From Oegoconia quadripuncta (lineage: Eukaryota > Arthropoda > Insecta > Lepidoptera > Autostichidae): a DNA stretch of 64,000 nt. The stretch's first letter is position 1. Every line of letters starts with the position of its first letter. The notes under the pieces were generated by a model. It did no database searches. It was not told the origin of the DNA and saw only the letters and a program-made list of their open reading frames with translations. Below, piece by piece: positions 1 to 12,521 of the stretch. The stretch lies in contig OX438749.1 in NCBI GenBank assembly GCA_949316235.1, positions 12,790,914-12,854,913 of the forward strand, read 5' to 3'. The translations under genes and the position numbers were made by a program.

Positions 1-55
1 TGGCGGTCACCTAGCCGCCGCCTCCCGCCGCGATTACCTACTACCGCAGCGCCCA
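1..55. other. GC-rich edge of the window
   Basis: CCGCCGCCTCCCGCCGCG-type sequence at the extreme left may be the edge of an exon or promoter outside the window. Too short to interpret. Confidence 0.25.
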
Positions 56-600
56 AATGTAATTGCTTTTTATTTCTGCTCTTTTTATAGAAAATAGTTT
101 TAAAACTAAAATCCAACTTTATTTCAAAATTCCTTTTGTAATCTAAAAGCAACAACTGAACTAGTTTTTTATTTTCTACATTGCTACATATCTACATTAT
201 CCTGTATTCATGTATTCATTACTAATGTAAGACATTTTAGAGTAGGTACCTTTTAGATAGATACCTACTTTAAAATGTCTAAATATCACGGTTCTACGGT
301 TTGTTGTAGTAAGGTAAAAAAAACTCGTCTTTGATTAATTTTATTTATCTATTAGTAAGTATTTAGAATAGTTATTCCCTAACTCCCTTTCTTTTTTGAA
401 ATATTTACCTACTATTGACGCAGTGCGGTTATTTAGAGCACTCTGGTAATAAATAAATAAAATAAATAAATAAATATTTCGGACACTTACACCAATCATC
501 TAGTCTTCTCTAGTTATCTAGTAATAAAACGAAAAAAAAAAAACTCCAGTTATTTCCTTATTATACATAATGTGATATAGTAAAATTCATATTACAATTT

Positions 601-646
601 GGGCTATCTCTGACCACCCCATTTGGGATAAAGGTCGTGATGTTAT
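601..646. repeat. Dispersed repeat, family A fragment (inverted)
   Basis: ATCTCTGACCACCCCATTTG and GATAAAGGTCGTGATGTTATG are the reverse complement of the left end of the copy at 9875. Confidence 0.6.
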
Positions 647-3289
647 GTAGGTACTACATGTATTGCAATACAATAATCAATGTTGTGGCTAATTATGATG
701 ATGAATCTGTACCTATTGCACACCAACAGTAGGTACAGTGGGTATACTGTATACAGTATAATCATGGAACTTAAAAATATGATACGTTCATCTAAGAGGA
801 ATTACTTCATCTAAATTGCCAATTCCGTCGATGTGCTCGGATCTCGCTCTAGAGATGACCTTCTTTGCAGGACCTAGAGGTCGTATTGTATCTCTTCCAC
901 AGAAGTAATTACTCATAAATTAATAGAATGACTCATATCTACGTAGTATAGAATATTGTTTCAACAAGTAATTCCCGCAGGACAATAAACAACTTCCACG
1001 TGGGCGGAGCCGGAGGCGGAAGTTAGTTTAATAAATATACGTTTACTCTCTGCAATGTGCAGTTATTAAGCAATCACAATTCACTATCACGATTCGTTAT
1101 CCACTAGTAACGAGGTAACACTTTATGAAGTCAGTGTGTATTTGGCATCAAGCCAACCAGCGAGTGAAATCGGATCTCACAATTTTGCAAATGTCAGGCT
1201 TCCCGGGATACCCTAACAGTTGGAACGATCGAAGAATGAATAAATTTCAACTTTATATCGGTCTAGAGATACATGACATGAAAAAATTTACAACATTTCC
1301 TTACTTTGGTACCTACTTGAAAGTGATGTAACTTTTCATTTTTGATATGTTAGGTACATGATAATGAAAAATGGGGTACCTGCGATAAGCTACTTTTTTC
1401 ATTAAACAGGCCTTCGCTCGTAAACCTGAAGAGCTTAAAAGGAAGCTATTTACCTACATTTTCACTGCGGATCCCTCCTTTCAGTGGCGCGATATCTCCA
1501 TTTATTATATGAGAGTAATGGCAGGAGTCGGCCCCTAAATTACCAATTGATTGGTAGGTATTCAAGTTATATTTCTATTTGTAGTCTGAGAAAACACGAT
1601 TAGGGTTTATCATAATGATTAGCTATATATTGTGAACCTTAGAACAGTGGATGAAAGTTTTATTGAAACGACAGCGTCTACAGGTGATGGAAAAAAAGGT
1701 TTCCTCAATATGTAGTAAAGGGGAGTGTTCGACTATCTGAGGGATCATTAGGGCTCTAGTAAAAAGTAAAATTTGACGATGTCAAAATCATTGTTCTTTC
1801 TGATTTGTTAGGAATTGCTACCAGAGCGGTCCCTGTGGGTAGACAATACTACTTTTCCTAAGTTTATTTGGCGGTCCGTTCGGACCGCCGAGGTAATCGG
1901 CTAATTTTTATATCGGACCTACTTGCAAATTTGAAGGAATTAAGGGCCACTACATGATCATAGGAAATCTTGATAGGGTGAAGTCGAACATTTATCATGT
2001 ATGAGACGGTATAAATGTTTCTAAATGTTTTTAGAGTTTTGTTGGTAATTAAAATAATTATTAATCAAAATAAGGTTCATTAATAAAATCGATCTTACAT
2101 AATATTTAACCAGAACATATCTGCTCAAAACTAAAATAATGTTTGACGTTTACACTCAATGCAAAAATGTGGACAACCTTCGCAAGTAGAATTAAATGTC
2201 ACCACTTTTGTAACCAGATTATAGAAATCAAAGATTTTTGTTTTCACTCGTAACAACTTTTACAGTAATTTCTTACTTTATGAGCCGGCCCATATTTTTT
2301 AGCGAATTTATGCATCACTCTTCTGTTTATATGAGGTAGAATATAATGTTGATTCGTTGGTGAATCCTTTCTAAGTAAATAGTTCAAAAAAATAGGTAAA
2401 AGTTCCTCTTTATATTCGGTTCATGTCATTTGCGATTTAGTAATCATTTTGAATATAAAATGAGCACAAACAACAGAAGTTCCTAGTAACAATTCAATGG
2501 CTATTTTGCGGTACCATTTTGTTCGGTCAATAAAGCCTCTGAGTGTATTTTGCGTTTTAGCAGTGGTTTCTAGATTTTAGATATTTCCAAAATACTATTA
2601 AGAATAGGTAATTTTAAAAATGAAGTCATTTTAAGAATTGATTCTTTGCAGACCCCTTATGATCATTTCAAAACTAAGGCATTCATAGTTGACCCAAACT
2701 AGATATATACAAACTATTTTTTTTTAATCCAAAACATAAATGTTACGACTATAGAACACTCATGTAAAATAGCGGCCTTGTTGTCTTAGACACGATATAT
2801 AACTTTGAGTAGGTAAGTACACTAAATTTGCGAATGTGCGGGAATTCAACAGAGATGTAATGTGATTGCTCGAAGCCGCCACTTCGCCCAGACATACGAT
2901 TACTACACACAAGACTGTCCGTCCGCCGCTGCGAGACGGCCGCTCTCGGCTCTTGAATACAGAATTGAATTTGTTCAACAGTCTCAAAAAGTAAATTTCT
3001 TTTTCGGATTTACGATTTCCTATTGTTCAATGGTATAAGTTATACAATCACCGGCGCATATTCAGTGGAACAAATAAAGTCCTATCTTAAACTTTTACTG
3101 GGATCAGGCGTGCGTCATCTTTGGCTTAGCACCAGACACCTATGTGATTATGATCAAATGCATCTCAAATTAAAATAAACCCTGTGAAATCGCGTATTAC
3201 CTTTATCGGTGTTGTATGACACACACATTATATAAAAATTAACTACTGATATAAGCTTCTCCCATGAATCTATTTTCTTCGCTTACCAT
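647..3289. other. No gene seen
   Basis: AT-rich DNA with short random frames. A modest GC-rich patch at 2865-2950 lies in a 75-codon minus frame, not convincing as an exon. Confidence 0.5.
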
Positions 3290-3339
3290 GGGAGGATTTG
3301 CCCTAATCATTGCTGAGTGTGGGATAGGTGGGTTGGTGA

Positions 3340-3418
3340 TTTAACCTTCGCGGAATTCGAACAGGCAACCGTTGATTCCGCTGACAGGGTCACTATCCAC
3401 TACACCAATCGGTCGTCG
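3340..3418 (-). repeat. tRNA-derived SINE head with Pol III A and B boxes
   Basis: Minus strand: A box TGGTGTAGTGG (3397-3407) and B box GTTCGAATTCC (3352-3362), 34 bp apart as in a tRNA-like promoter. The sequence is too altered for a functional tRNA cloverleaf. The SINE body probably lies to the left, to about 3290. Confidence 0.6.
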
Positions 3419-3726
3419 AACGTTATGCTCACAAAAAAGATATGTTAGTAGCCTTTTAAACCCACGCTAAAGAGATTGGTTGGTCCTATTCTACTCTGCT
3501 GGGAACCACATGGCCAATGTGTGTGTGATACTCAAATGTTTATTTAAAACGGTGTTTAAATAAACACATTGTTTATTTAACTTATTATGAAACAATTGGT
3601 GTTGTTATCGTTTAATATAAATTTAGTTTTTAATCATTTTTTGTTGCGATGAGTTTTAAATGTGGTGCGGTGTAAAGTTGTAACGTTTTATCTTTCTTTT
3701 TTCTACAAATAATGTAATAATATATA

Positions 3727-3772
3727 TAGTGTAAAGTGCAAATATATATATAACTAGTTGCACTTTACACTA
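3727..3772. repeat. 15-bp perfect inverted repeat
   Basis: TAGTGTAAAGTGCAA (3727-3741) and its reverse complement (3758-3772), with a 16-nt AT-rich loop. Confidence 0.9.
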
Positions 3773-3869
3773 GGTACTGAATTTGAAAGAGTGAGTATAA
3801 CAAAGAATACATTATTTTTGCATGACAATATGAATGAAACCATGAAAATATTTAAATGTTTTGTGTTAC

Positions 3870-4239
3870 ACCGGATGAGCTTTTTTACCGTAAGACAATA
3901 AAATAGGGCATATTTGGTAAGTGAAATAGAAGGTATTGGCATAAGTAGGTATTTTTGTTTTGACCATCATCGAATAAAGCGTTGTGTCATTTAAAGCCTA
4001 TTCCTCATAACTACATCATTAATTGAAATAAATTTAAAAAAACTTGGAGAAAATATGATTTCCAAATTAATTTCGCATAATGGGAACCCTACGAATCCCG
4101 CCAGTCGCATATCAATCTTCGGCAAGAGAGTGGGTTGACGATGGTTTTGAAAAAAAAAATAACTACCTATGCCAATAACTTGTATTTCACTTACCTAAAA
4201 TGCACTATTTTTTTCCTTACGGTATAAAACTCATCCGGT
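3870..4239. mobile_element. Fold-back (MITE-like) element with arms of about 85 bp
   Basis: The left arm (about 3870-3957) starts ACCGGATGAGC. The right arm (about 4159-4239) is its diverged reverse complement and ends CTCATCCGGT. Shared blocks include CCGTAAG, TAAGTGAAATA and TATTGGCATA. The middle of about 200 bp has no coding potential. A clear target duplication was not found. Confidence 0.6.
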
Positions 4240-4554
4240 ATAATTAGAATTCAAATTTAAAAAAGATTTATTTCCTAGGATAAAATTCTCACTTGATACG
4301 TCACATTTTTTTACTTAATAGTAAAATTACTGACATAACTGCTCATTCCCAAAGCTGACTCCCCAGAGAGGAACGAGCAAGAAACTAGAATTACATACAT
4401 ACAATAAAAAGCTATTTATTATATATATGTAATTATATACAATAACTTTAGGCAGTACATAAGTCTGCCATAAAATAAACAGAGAGATTACTTGTTTATC
4501 TTGCAAGAAGGGTCGCTTAGAAATTATAGAGTGAATAAAAGGTGCCGGTTGTCA

Positions 4555-4612
4555 CTCTGGACTTTTATGGGAGAGCAGTGGATGTCCTGTGGCTGATATA
4601 TGATGATGATGC
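4555..4612 (+). repeat. 3' end fragment of an RTE-like element
   Basis: GAGAGCAGTGGATGTCCTGT, GGCTGATATATGATGATGAT: the coding end plus GATGAT tail typical of this group. Matches 23600-23645. Confidence 0.5.
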
Positions 4613-7600
4613 GTTCATCATATGCATCATGCATATCATTAATGCATCTTTATGCATTAAACAATTTTGTTTCTCTAAATATAGGTATTGTAATACCTAT
4701 AGTACCTAGTTCAAATCTTTCTATTTTAAATCAAGTTGGTCGCTAAGCTTAGCTCGCGTGCTACTTCCTCCGTCACTTTGGGGTTGAGGCCAAATCTAAC
4801 CTAGTCTTAAAATAATCTCTATTTTAGAATACTGTTGTTCCTCAACTTATATGTAGGTATATGGTTTCTAATATTAGTATTTATTATCATCTCTAATATA
4901 ACGGCAACGATCGATATATCCCAAATAATGTGCCGCCCGCTATATCCGGTAGTGCACTCCAGGGGGTTCCCGAGTTAGATGTTGTTGACTCCACAGAAGC
5001 ATTGGTAGCTTAATGTTACAAATTACATGAGCAAACGCAAACAAATACGATCGACTTCCTTTATTTCCATTTACGTTAGTCTCTTTGAACAGTTATTTAT
5101 AATTAAATCTGTTCGTAGGCAGTGAACTATTAAAAGGACTTTGTAAAGGTTATGTTCGCAAAGCAATTCTGAAGTTTATTACGGCTGATCTATAACGATC
5201 GGACGGAAAAATGCAAGGCCTTTGTTTCAGTAAGTTTTATTTCAGTCGGTGATTTCGAAATTACACGTTTGCAAATTTTTAGTGGAGGATATTTCCTGAA
5301 CTACAGTGAAACAGCAAAACGGTCAAATATTAGTTCGACATCAGGTAGTAGACGCTCATCTGAATGTCTTATGAATACGTCATGATAACAGGAAATGCAA
5401 CACCTGTGAATATGTCCCTGGCACGACACAGTTTACATTCAGCGATTAGAGCCCGCGGTTATGCATTGCATTGTGGATTAGTTAACAGCCACGCCGTACC
5501 TAACACAGTTACTGGTGCTTGAGCTCAATTTTCCGCTAATGTGTAATAACATCGTTGTATTCACGAGGATATAAATTAAACAGGATTTACACGTTCGAGT
5601 GAGCAACGCCAAAATGTGGAATCTTTCGCATGAAAGTAAAATACGGAGTTATTGTTAACGTTGAAAAATTTCCCCCGGGATTCATATTGTTGAGTTATCT
5701 ACATCCCAGTCGATGATCTCGGCTCATATCTAAGGAAAATATAAGTATATTTTGCCGTCGCTTTTTATTTCAAGGTCATGTAAGGGGAAATAAATCCACA
5801 CATACGTACACTGTTTATATTTGCGCAAGCTTAATGTAGTGGACTATTATAGTGAGGGTGAGTATTGTATTCGTATATCTAACGTGTTACATGCAATGTA
5901 GAATGGGTGTTGAAGGGGAAATTTTAAAGGGCATTATATGAATACATGCACCTTTTATTGTTATTAAATCCTCTATAGCACACAAAATAGTAAAAATAGT
6001 AAAAATGTACAACGGCGACCTTATCGGTGATAGGGATTTCTTCTAGACAACCTCATTAATAAGTAGTTTTTAATAGGTAGTTGGATAGTGCTTTTATTAT
6101 ACGGGACCAGCTCTAAAAACGCGAAAAATAGATTTTCTATTAGGTATTAAAAATTCACGGCAATAGTATATATAATGACGTTAAAAGGAAAACTATTACA
6201 GGTAAGTAGGTTTTACAAGTTTTAAAACTTATAAAAGCCCAGTTTTAAGTCTTCATATTGTGTGAACAAGTACGGAACCCTACACTGCGCGTGGCCCGAC
6301 GCACACTTTGCCGGTTTTTAATTAATTTTACAACCCAGTCGTTACAAATTGTTTACTACGTTCACTTCTTGTAACGGCTACACGATACTCCGCGTTCTTA
6401 ATATCACTTTGTAAACAAATAGTATGCAAGTGGGTTGGCGTCTAGCGGGCACCTCATCATTATGTTGAGTATCTCATCTCGATACATATTCAGTGGGCGC
6501 ATTAGCAGCGATGTCGCGGCGGGCGTCACAGACGCGATGAAAGTCTATTTACGTATGTATAGTCTGATAAGTATCTACGAGTAGGTATATGTACTGAGAA
6601 CCGTCAGCAACAAAATATTTTATAAGTATAAGTTAAGTTTTGAAATTATGTATTACAATAAATCACCTATTTTACAAAGGTTTACAAAGGTTTTGTGCGA
6701 CTTTGATAGATAGTAAGGTACATAATTAGTAATCACAATTCAATTTATAATAAATTGAAGAAGAACAATTTATTAATTGGTAGTAGCAGAAGGCCATTTT
6801 GAAATATCTATCTTGCTGGCTACTCTAATCTGCCGCCAAACAATGTTATAGCCTATTGCACATAAAAACTTAGGCTCGAAAAATTCGACTTTTCCTTTGA
6901 GAGTCTTCTATGGTATGGACTGAGTGATTACTTTTCACCAAGTGAGCTGCACGCTTGTTTGTCTTACCTTAACATAAACAATATAAAGTCAAATAACAAT
7001 TCGCGGTTCCTAGGTGTAGTATTGCTGAGATGCTTTTTTGGCCATCATCGGACCTGTTCGGGTTGTTTGGAACTAAACTCGAAATACCCATTACTTAATA
7101 CGACCTAAGATCTAAAAAACCTTTTCTCATAAGGGATGAAACCGAATGGACGTACTAACAAAAAGAGCGGTTCTCAATATATGCTATTGTCAATAAGACT
7201 CCATTTGAAATGGACCGAGTCTCATTTAAACTTATTCCCAAAACGTCTCATTGCCAAAATACACTAAAATCTAGGCGTTTGGAATAATGAAATAAAGTAA
7301 TGTAATATCAGATTTTTACGCGTGCATAAAAAATAGACAATGTTAAATAAAGTTTACATTACTAGTACATTACTTCACCAATATATTAAACAGTAGGTGG
7401 TAGGGTTAGATAGAAAAGGCGATAAATGTCCAAAACTTTACAAAAGGATAATAATATAGGCTTAAAAGAAAATAAATGTTTCGCTAAAATTAAAAGAAAA
7501 AAATAAACAGCCATCACTGAACAGTTGTTCGCTTCCTTCCAAGCCTTGTAATTTATTTAAAAGAAAAATTGAATACTAAATCCTTTGTAATCAGTTTCTG

Positions 7601-9454
7601 TTTTAGGATCATTTTGAATTTAGTTAAAGATAAATTTTAACCGGAACCTCATTATAAAAGTGTATACTGCCCCTTAAATGACGTATTCCTATTCAACAAC
7701 GAAATTAGATTTCTGCAGGGCTAGCATGATCCGTAGTTTCTATATAATGACTACTATCACGTTCATACTTTAAGTGAGTAAAAGAGACGCAGAGCCTCTA
7801 TCTCGCGTCTTTGTTGAGAGACTACGGGGCATGCTAGCTCCGCAAGCCGGATCTTCTGATGGTTCCGTAGTGTGGACTAATAAACCCTAAAGCCAGTATA
7901 CTAAATTAAACCTTGTCTATACTATATCAGATCAAAATGCCTGAACAAGAAAATGACTTCGGATTACTTATAGTTAATCATAAAAAAAAATTATCAAGGG
8001 CGATTTATTTATCCGGCATTCCGCAGTAGTTTGCTTGGTGAATTAAAGGCCATAATATCTGCTGCATCGAAATATTAACGTAAAAGTGAAAACATATGGC
8101 TATTAATGAAGCCAAGGTTTGCCCTACAAACAATTATTATATAGTTCTAAATGCTTTGAAAAGGGGTCATGTCGCCTGATTTACATATGTTTTTTTTTAA
8201 CAATATTAAGGTTAGTAGATATTTTCTTTGTGTAAGTATTATCTGTACTGATAAAGTGGAAGTGATTTCTAAACTTATAATCTTACGACCGCTATTTTAA
8301 GCTACGCTCTGTACTCGGAACCTATGTCAAAAGTTGTAATTGTACCAGTAACACGACTTGTTAACTCAATGGAATTTCCAAACTGTACCCAATTGCGTAA
8401 TCAAATTACAATCATAATGCTGACTTACATAAGAAGTACATTTAGCAGTATCATTATGGGGAAAATTCTACCGTGTATTTTTTATTCTATGTATGTTTAA
8501 AACTAGAGTGTACTAAGAATACATACTCTACTTCAACCACATCGTTACTTACCAATCAAGTGGATTGGTGGTTTTGGAGGCAAAAGCGTTTCGATTAAAA
8601 ATCTCACATTTAATATTTTTTCGATATAACATTGAAGTTGCAATTTCACCCAACCATATATCCACTGAGCCGGCTTTAATTCATAATTTTCAGTACGTAA
8701 ACAAACTACTTCACTCTGTCACAAAGATAAAGATGGTAAAACAAAAAACACTCATAAAAGTACCTTTATTCATCGACGCACCGGGATCCCAAATGGAGGG
8801 TGTGAGCCTAACAGCCTAATGCTGACGGATGGGGCAGGTAAATCAGGTGCTAAGCATTTTTTCGCCACGTTAATCTCCCACGCAATTATACCGCATAACG
8901 ATACCACTCAATTACACAAGATGAGAAAAGCGAGATGTAGCAGTTTCTTAACTAAACAAAAAAACAACATTTTTTTTTATTACATCTGCTTGTAAGCTGA
9001 TAATTCGTCGTCGTGTTGTCGTAAGCTGATAATGCTTCTGAAATACAGGTCTTTTGGTTTTGGAGCCGGACTTTTAACAAAATAAATCTGTAAATATTGC
9101 TAAACTAATTGTAATGTTTGGTAATTTTTTGTTTGATTGGTATAGGTAATTTGTAACAGGGACAATTTCAAGTTTTAGTATTGATAATTGAAATCTTAAA
9201 TTTCTTATTTCATAGTTTACGTTTTATTTGTGTTCTTGTTTCATATATGTATTATTCTCTGTATATGAAATAAGAACAGGTAGAAAATCATATTCTTATG
9301 TTAGAAGGAAGTAATCATTTTAATCTTTCTGTAAGCAGTAGACCCGTCGAGCAAAAGAAAAATATCAATAAATAATATTAACAAATGAATATTTTTATGG
9401 ATATAACTTGCTTAGACCACTGAATCGATATTTCATAGGGTATGCCTACTATAA
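4613..9454. other. No gene seen
   Basis: AT-rich DNA with short unsupported frames and no recognised repeat family. Confidence 0.5.
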
Positions 9455-9525
9455 TCTCGTGTACGCTCGCCTACGCTCGCCTGCTACGCGTGCTACGCGC
9501 GCTGCATACGTAGCACGTAGACAAC
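9455..9525. repeat. CG-rich degenerate repeat cluster
   Basis: TACGCTCGCC twice, then GCTACGCGTGCTACGCGCGC and TACGTAGCACGTAG: short related units in AT-rich DNA. Confidence 0.6.
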
Positions 9526-9874
9526 CGAATCGTAATTTGGAAGAGCAAGTAAGTAATAGTTGAAATAGGTCAATATTATCTGTTACATGACTATTTATCT
9601 TTTATATTATGTCTGCAGAACGGAAATTTTCTAGACCCAGGTTCGGTGACTTGATACTAGTAACGTATATATGTAATGAAACAATTGAATCAGAAAGGTT
9701 CGTCTTGTACAATTTAGTATTTTTTAGTATTAAATTTGTTTATTACTGTAAAAGTACTACACTACAAAGTCTTTGAATAAAATACAATATTCCAAGTCAA
9801 TATAAATACTGTAAGTATTTATTTTCAAGCATTACTATATTATTTATTGAACACCCACACTAGAATTTATACAT

Positions 9875-10132
9875 ACATAACGTCACGATCTTTATCCCAA
9901 ATGGGGTGGTCACAGATATCTCAAACATTAGTCTTTGGGTGTTCCAAACATTAAAAGTTTAATGCTTGAAATGGTATCCACGGTTCAACTTTCGAATATA
10001 CTGAAATGCATATGTGACACGGGATGAAACTATCGCCATTAAAACGTGCAAATCTGTAGGTGTTTTTTGGTGGAAAGGTCCATAGTTGCCTTTTACGACA
10101 CCTACGGGAAGAGACGAGGTGGTCCTATTATA
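9875..10132. repeat. Dispersed repeat, family A
   Basis: This shares blocks in order with 33515-33752: CACGA-CTTTATCCAAATGG, GTGTTCCAAACATTAAAAGT, ATCCACGGTTCA, CACGGGAAGAGACG-GGT. An opposite-strand fragment lies at 601-646. Class unknown. Confidence 0.65.
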
Positions 10133-10152
10133 ATATATATATATATATATGT
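10131..10152. repeat. (AT)n microsatellite
   Basis: About ten AT units at the right edge of the family A repeat. Confidence 0.85.
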
Positions 10153-12224
10153 ACATACTTCTGCATTGATATACGGGATTAATTTCATTGTATCCATGAG
10201 AACTGCAACAGCATCTTAACGAGCGTATAAATATATAAACTTGGTAACTCCACGACGTACACTTTTCCCGAGCGTTGGAATCCTTATACCTAATTCGTTA
10301 CCTGTGTACGTGATTAGAAATACTACGGCGACTTTTCCCTAACTTTACGTTGTTAACCTCTGTGTTGATATTCACCTCATGGTCTCTATGGAGGTAAATA
10401 ATGTGAATCACTATTTTCATAATTCAATTCTTTTCAATTAAGTAGCTATATTCGTATATGAAAAAATGAAAATGAAAAAATGTTTATTTCTTTCTTTAGG
10501 AATCACATGCAACGTATTGTTAAGATTTCCTTTTAGGTAGAAGGATACCTGTGCCAGAAAATCTTACTCTTCCTTAACTAAGCATAGTAAACATTGTAAT
10601 TATTAATAGATTAGATACTACCACTTAATTTTAAACAACTCTTATTTAATTATTATGTGTATGTGTGTTGTATATTAACTAATATTTTTGTTGTTGTTGT
10701 GTAAACTGGAATGGTTATGAACTGTCCTTGGAACTTACTTGGAATAGATCTGTTTACATCGTATTTTTTTAACATTGTATACACGTCTTGGTATTGTTTC
10801 TCACTTCGTTTTAACCAGCAGACCGCGCAATACCCCAACTAATAATAATTTTCAGGCGATTTATAGCTACATGAATGCAAATAACAGAAACCCATGCCCA
10901 AAGTCATTAATTCCCCTAAGACATGCCCCGACAAACTTGTGAAACAGACAGAAAACTCTGCTCGCGATAAATTGTCTGTTTCCGTTGGAACTTGTGGAAT
11001 ATATGACTCTTTGGCTTTCAATATAATGTTTTATTTGACATTTTATATGCAACTACATTATGAACTTTCACCGGGATATTGAACGATACCGATATTGCTA
11101 TAATGATACTTATAACGTCTAGAGTTAATGGATGTTTTATGTCTAACTAGAACACTAACTCTACAGCATCTTTTAATTTCATTTAAGGCAAGACTTTTAT
11201 GAGAGATATCGCGAGCCTGCGCTAGTTTTACAATAATGGTTTTTGCTGGGAATTATGTAATGCTCCCTATATTAATGAGAAGCAGCAGGCAGTGGGGACG
11301 AAAGGCGGTCGGTATACGCAAATCCATCATCATTCGAAATAATTCATTTGAATCCACAAGTTATCCCAAACACACGACAGTACAAAATAATTATCTCGCT
11401 TATCCGATTCTACCAAGCTATATATATTTAGAAACATCAAACAAGCCGATGTAATATTTTCAATATGAGTCTTCGCTTATGACACGTAGATTGAATAGTC
11501 CGACCACGCGTTGTATTTATATTGCTGGTAGTTGAAAGATTTGGCTAGATTCCAGCTCGGAGGATGAGTGAGCCAGCCGTGATCGCGACTCGTTGCTCGT
11601 TGCTCGCTACATGCCCCTCGCGGGTTATTTTATGACTTGTTCCGCTGACCGGGTCTTTGGCCACCGTTCCAGCCATTAAACACGTTCTGTGGTGCCTTGC
11701 AACACTATAAACTGTCTAGAGAAATTCCTTTTTTGATTGAGGGCCGTGCTCTTATCTTATATGTTGTGTACTGTGAATATTCATGTGATTCCGGCTTTAA
11801 ATAATATCGTCTATATCTTTCGAGGCTTATCGCAAAAGAAAGATGCAAGAGTTACAGCACATAATTATATTATTGTAGCATTACCATTAACTACCTGGCT
11901 CCTACAAAAGGGCGATCGATTTACATTGTCATATTCAGCGGTGAACGAGGACAATATCTAAAGAAATGGAAAAAATACAAGAGTCTCTATTGCCAATTCG
12001 GTTTATTGTTGCCAGTGAATTCAGTAGTACTCTCCACTTGGGTGTGCTTCGTCGGTCACAGTCTTTGAAATCCTTTCACTTCGTGCTCCAAAAGATATCT
12101 GCTTCAGATAACTTGAATATTTTCCGGAGTCAATATTTTGTTCTACAGTCAGTAACCAATGGAAATTGACGATAGTGAATTGTAATTGATTAAGACGGTT
12201 TATTCCGCACTGTATTTCATACAA
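10153..12224. other. No gene seen
   Basis: Only frames under 75 codons without splice-flanked or domain-like sequence. Confidence 0.5.
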
Positions 12225-12521
12225 ATTTTAAAGTCCAAATTTTTCTAAATCTATAAACCGATGCTAATGAAACTTTACACACATAAAGCACGTATAGATC
12301 TAAAAAGTTAGTACATATCATTTTCAAAAAAGAGTATTTAACTATATAAACTAGAGCGATTTTAAGTTTTCCATAGTAACAGAAAACATGCAATATATTG
12401 TTTTAAATTCGATATTTTGAAAATGTTTATACTAACTTTTTACTATATAATTGTACCGCGCTAATACGTAAAAGTTTCATTGGAATCGGTTTATTTATTT
12501 CGTATAATTTGAACTTGAAAG
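12225..12521. mobile_element. Fold-back (MITE-like) element with arms of about 100 bp
   Basis: The left arm (12225-12329) and right arm (12412-12521) are diverged inverted copies, with shared blocks ATAAACCGAT, AATGAAACTTT, AAAAAGTTAGTA and ATTTTCA. The short centre is AT-rich with no ORF. Confidence 0.55.

Noticed and set aside
2760..2987. 75-codon minus ORF with a hydrophobic stretch over a GC-rich patch
   Set aside because: No splice-bounded block, and the hydrophobic run is short; not enough to call an exon.
3340..3418. A functional tRNA gene on the minus strand
   Set aside because: A and B boxes are present, but the stems do not pair well and the sequence continues into a repeat body; a SINE head fits better.
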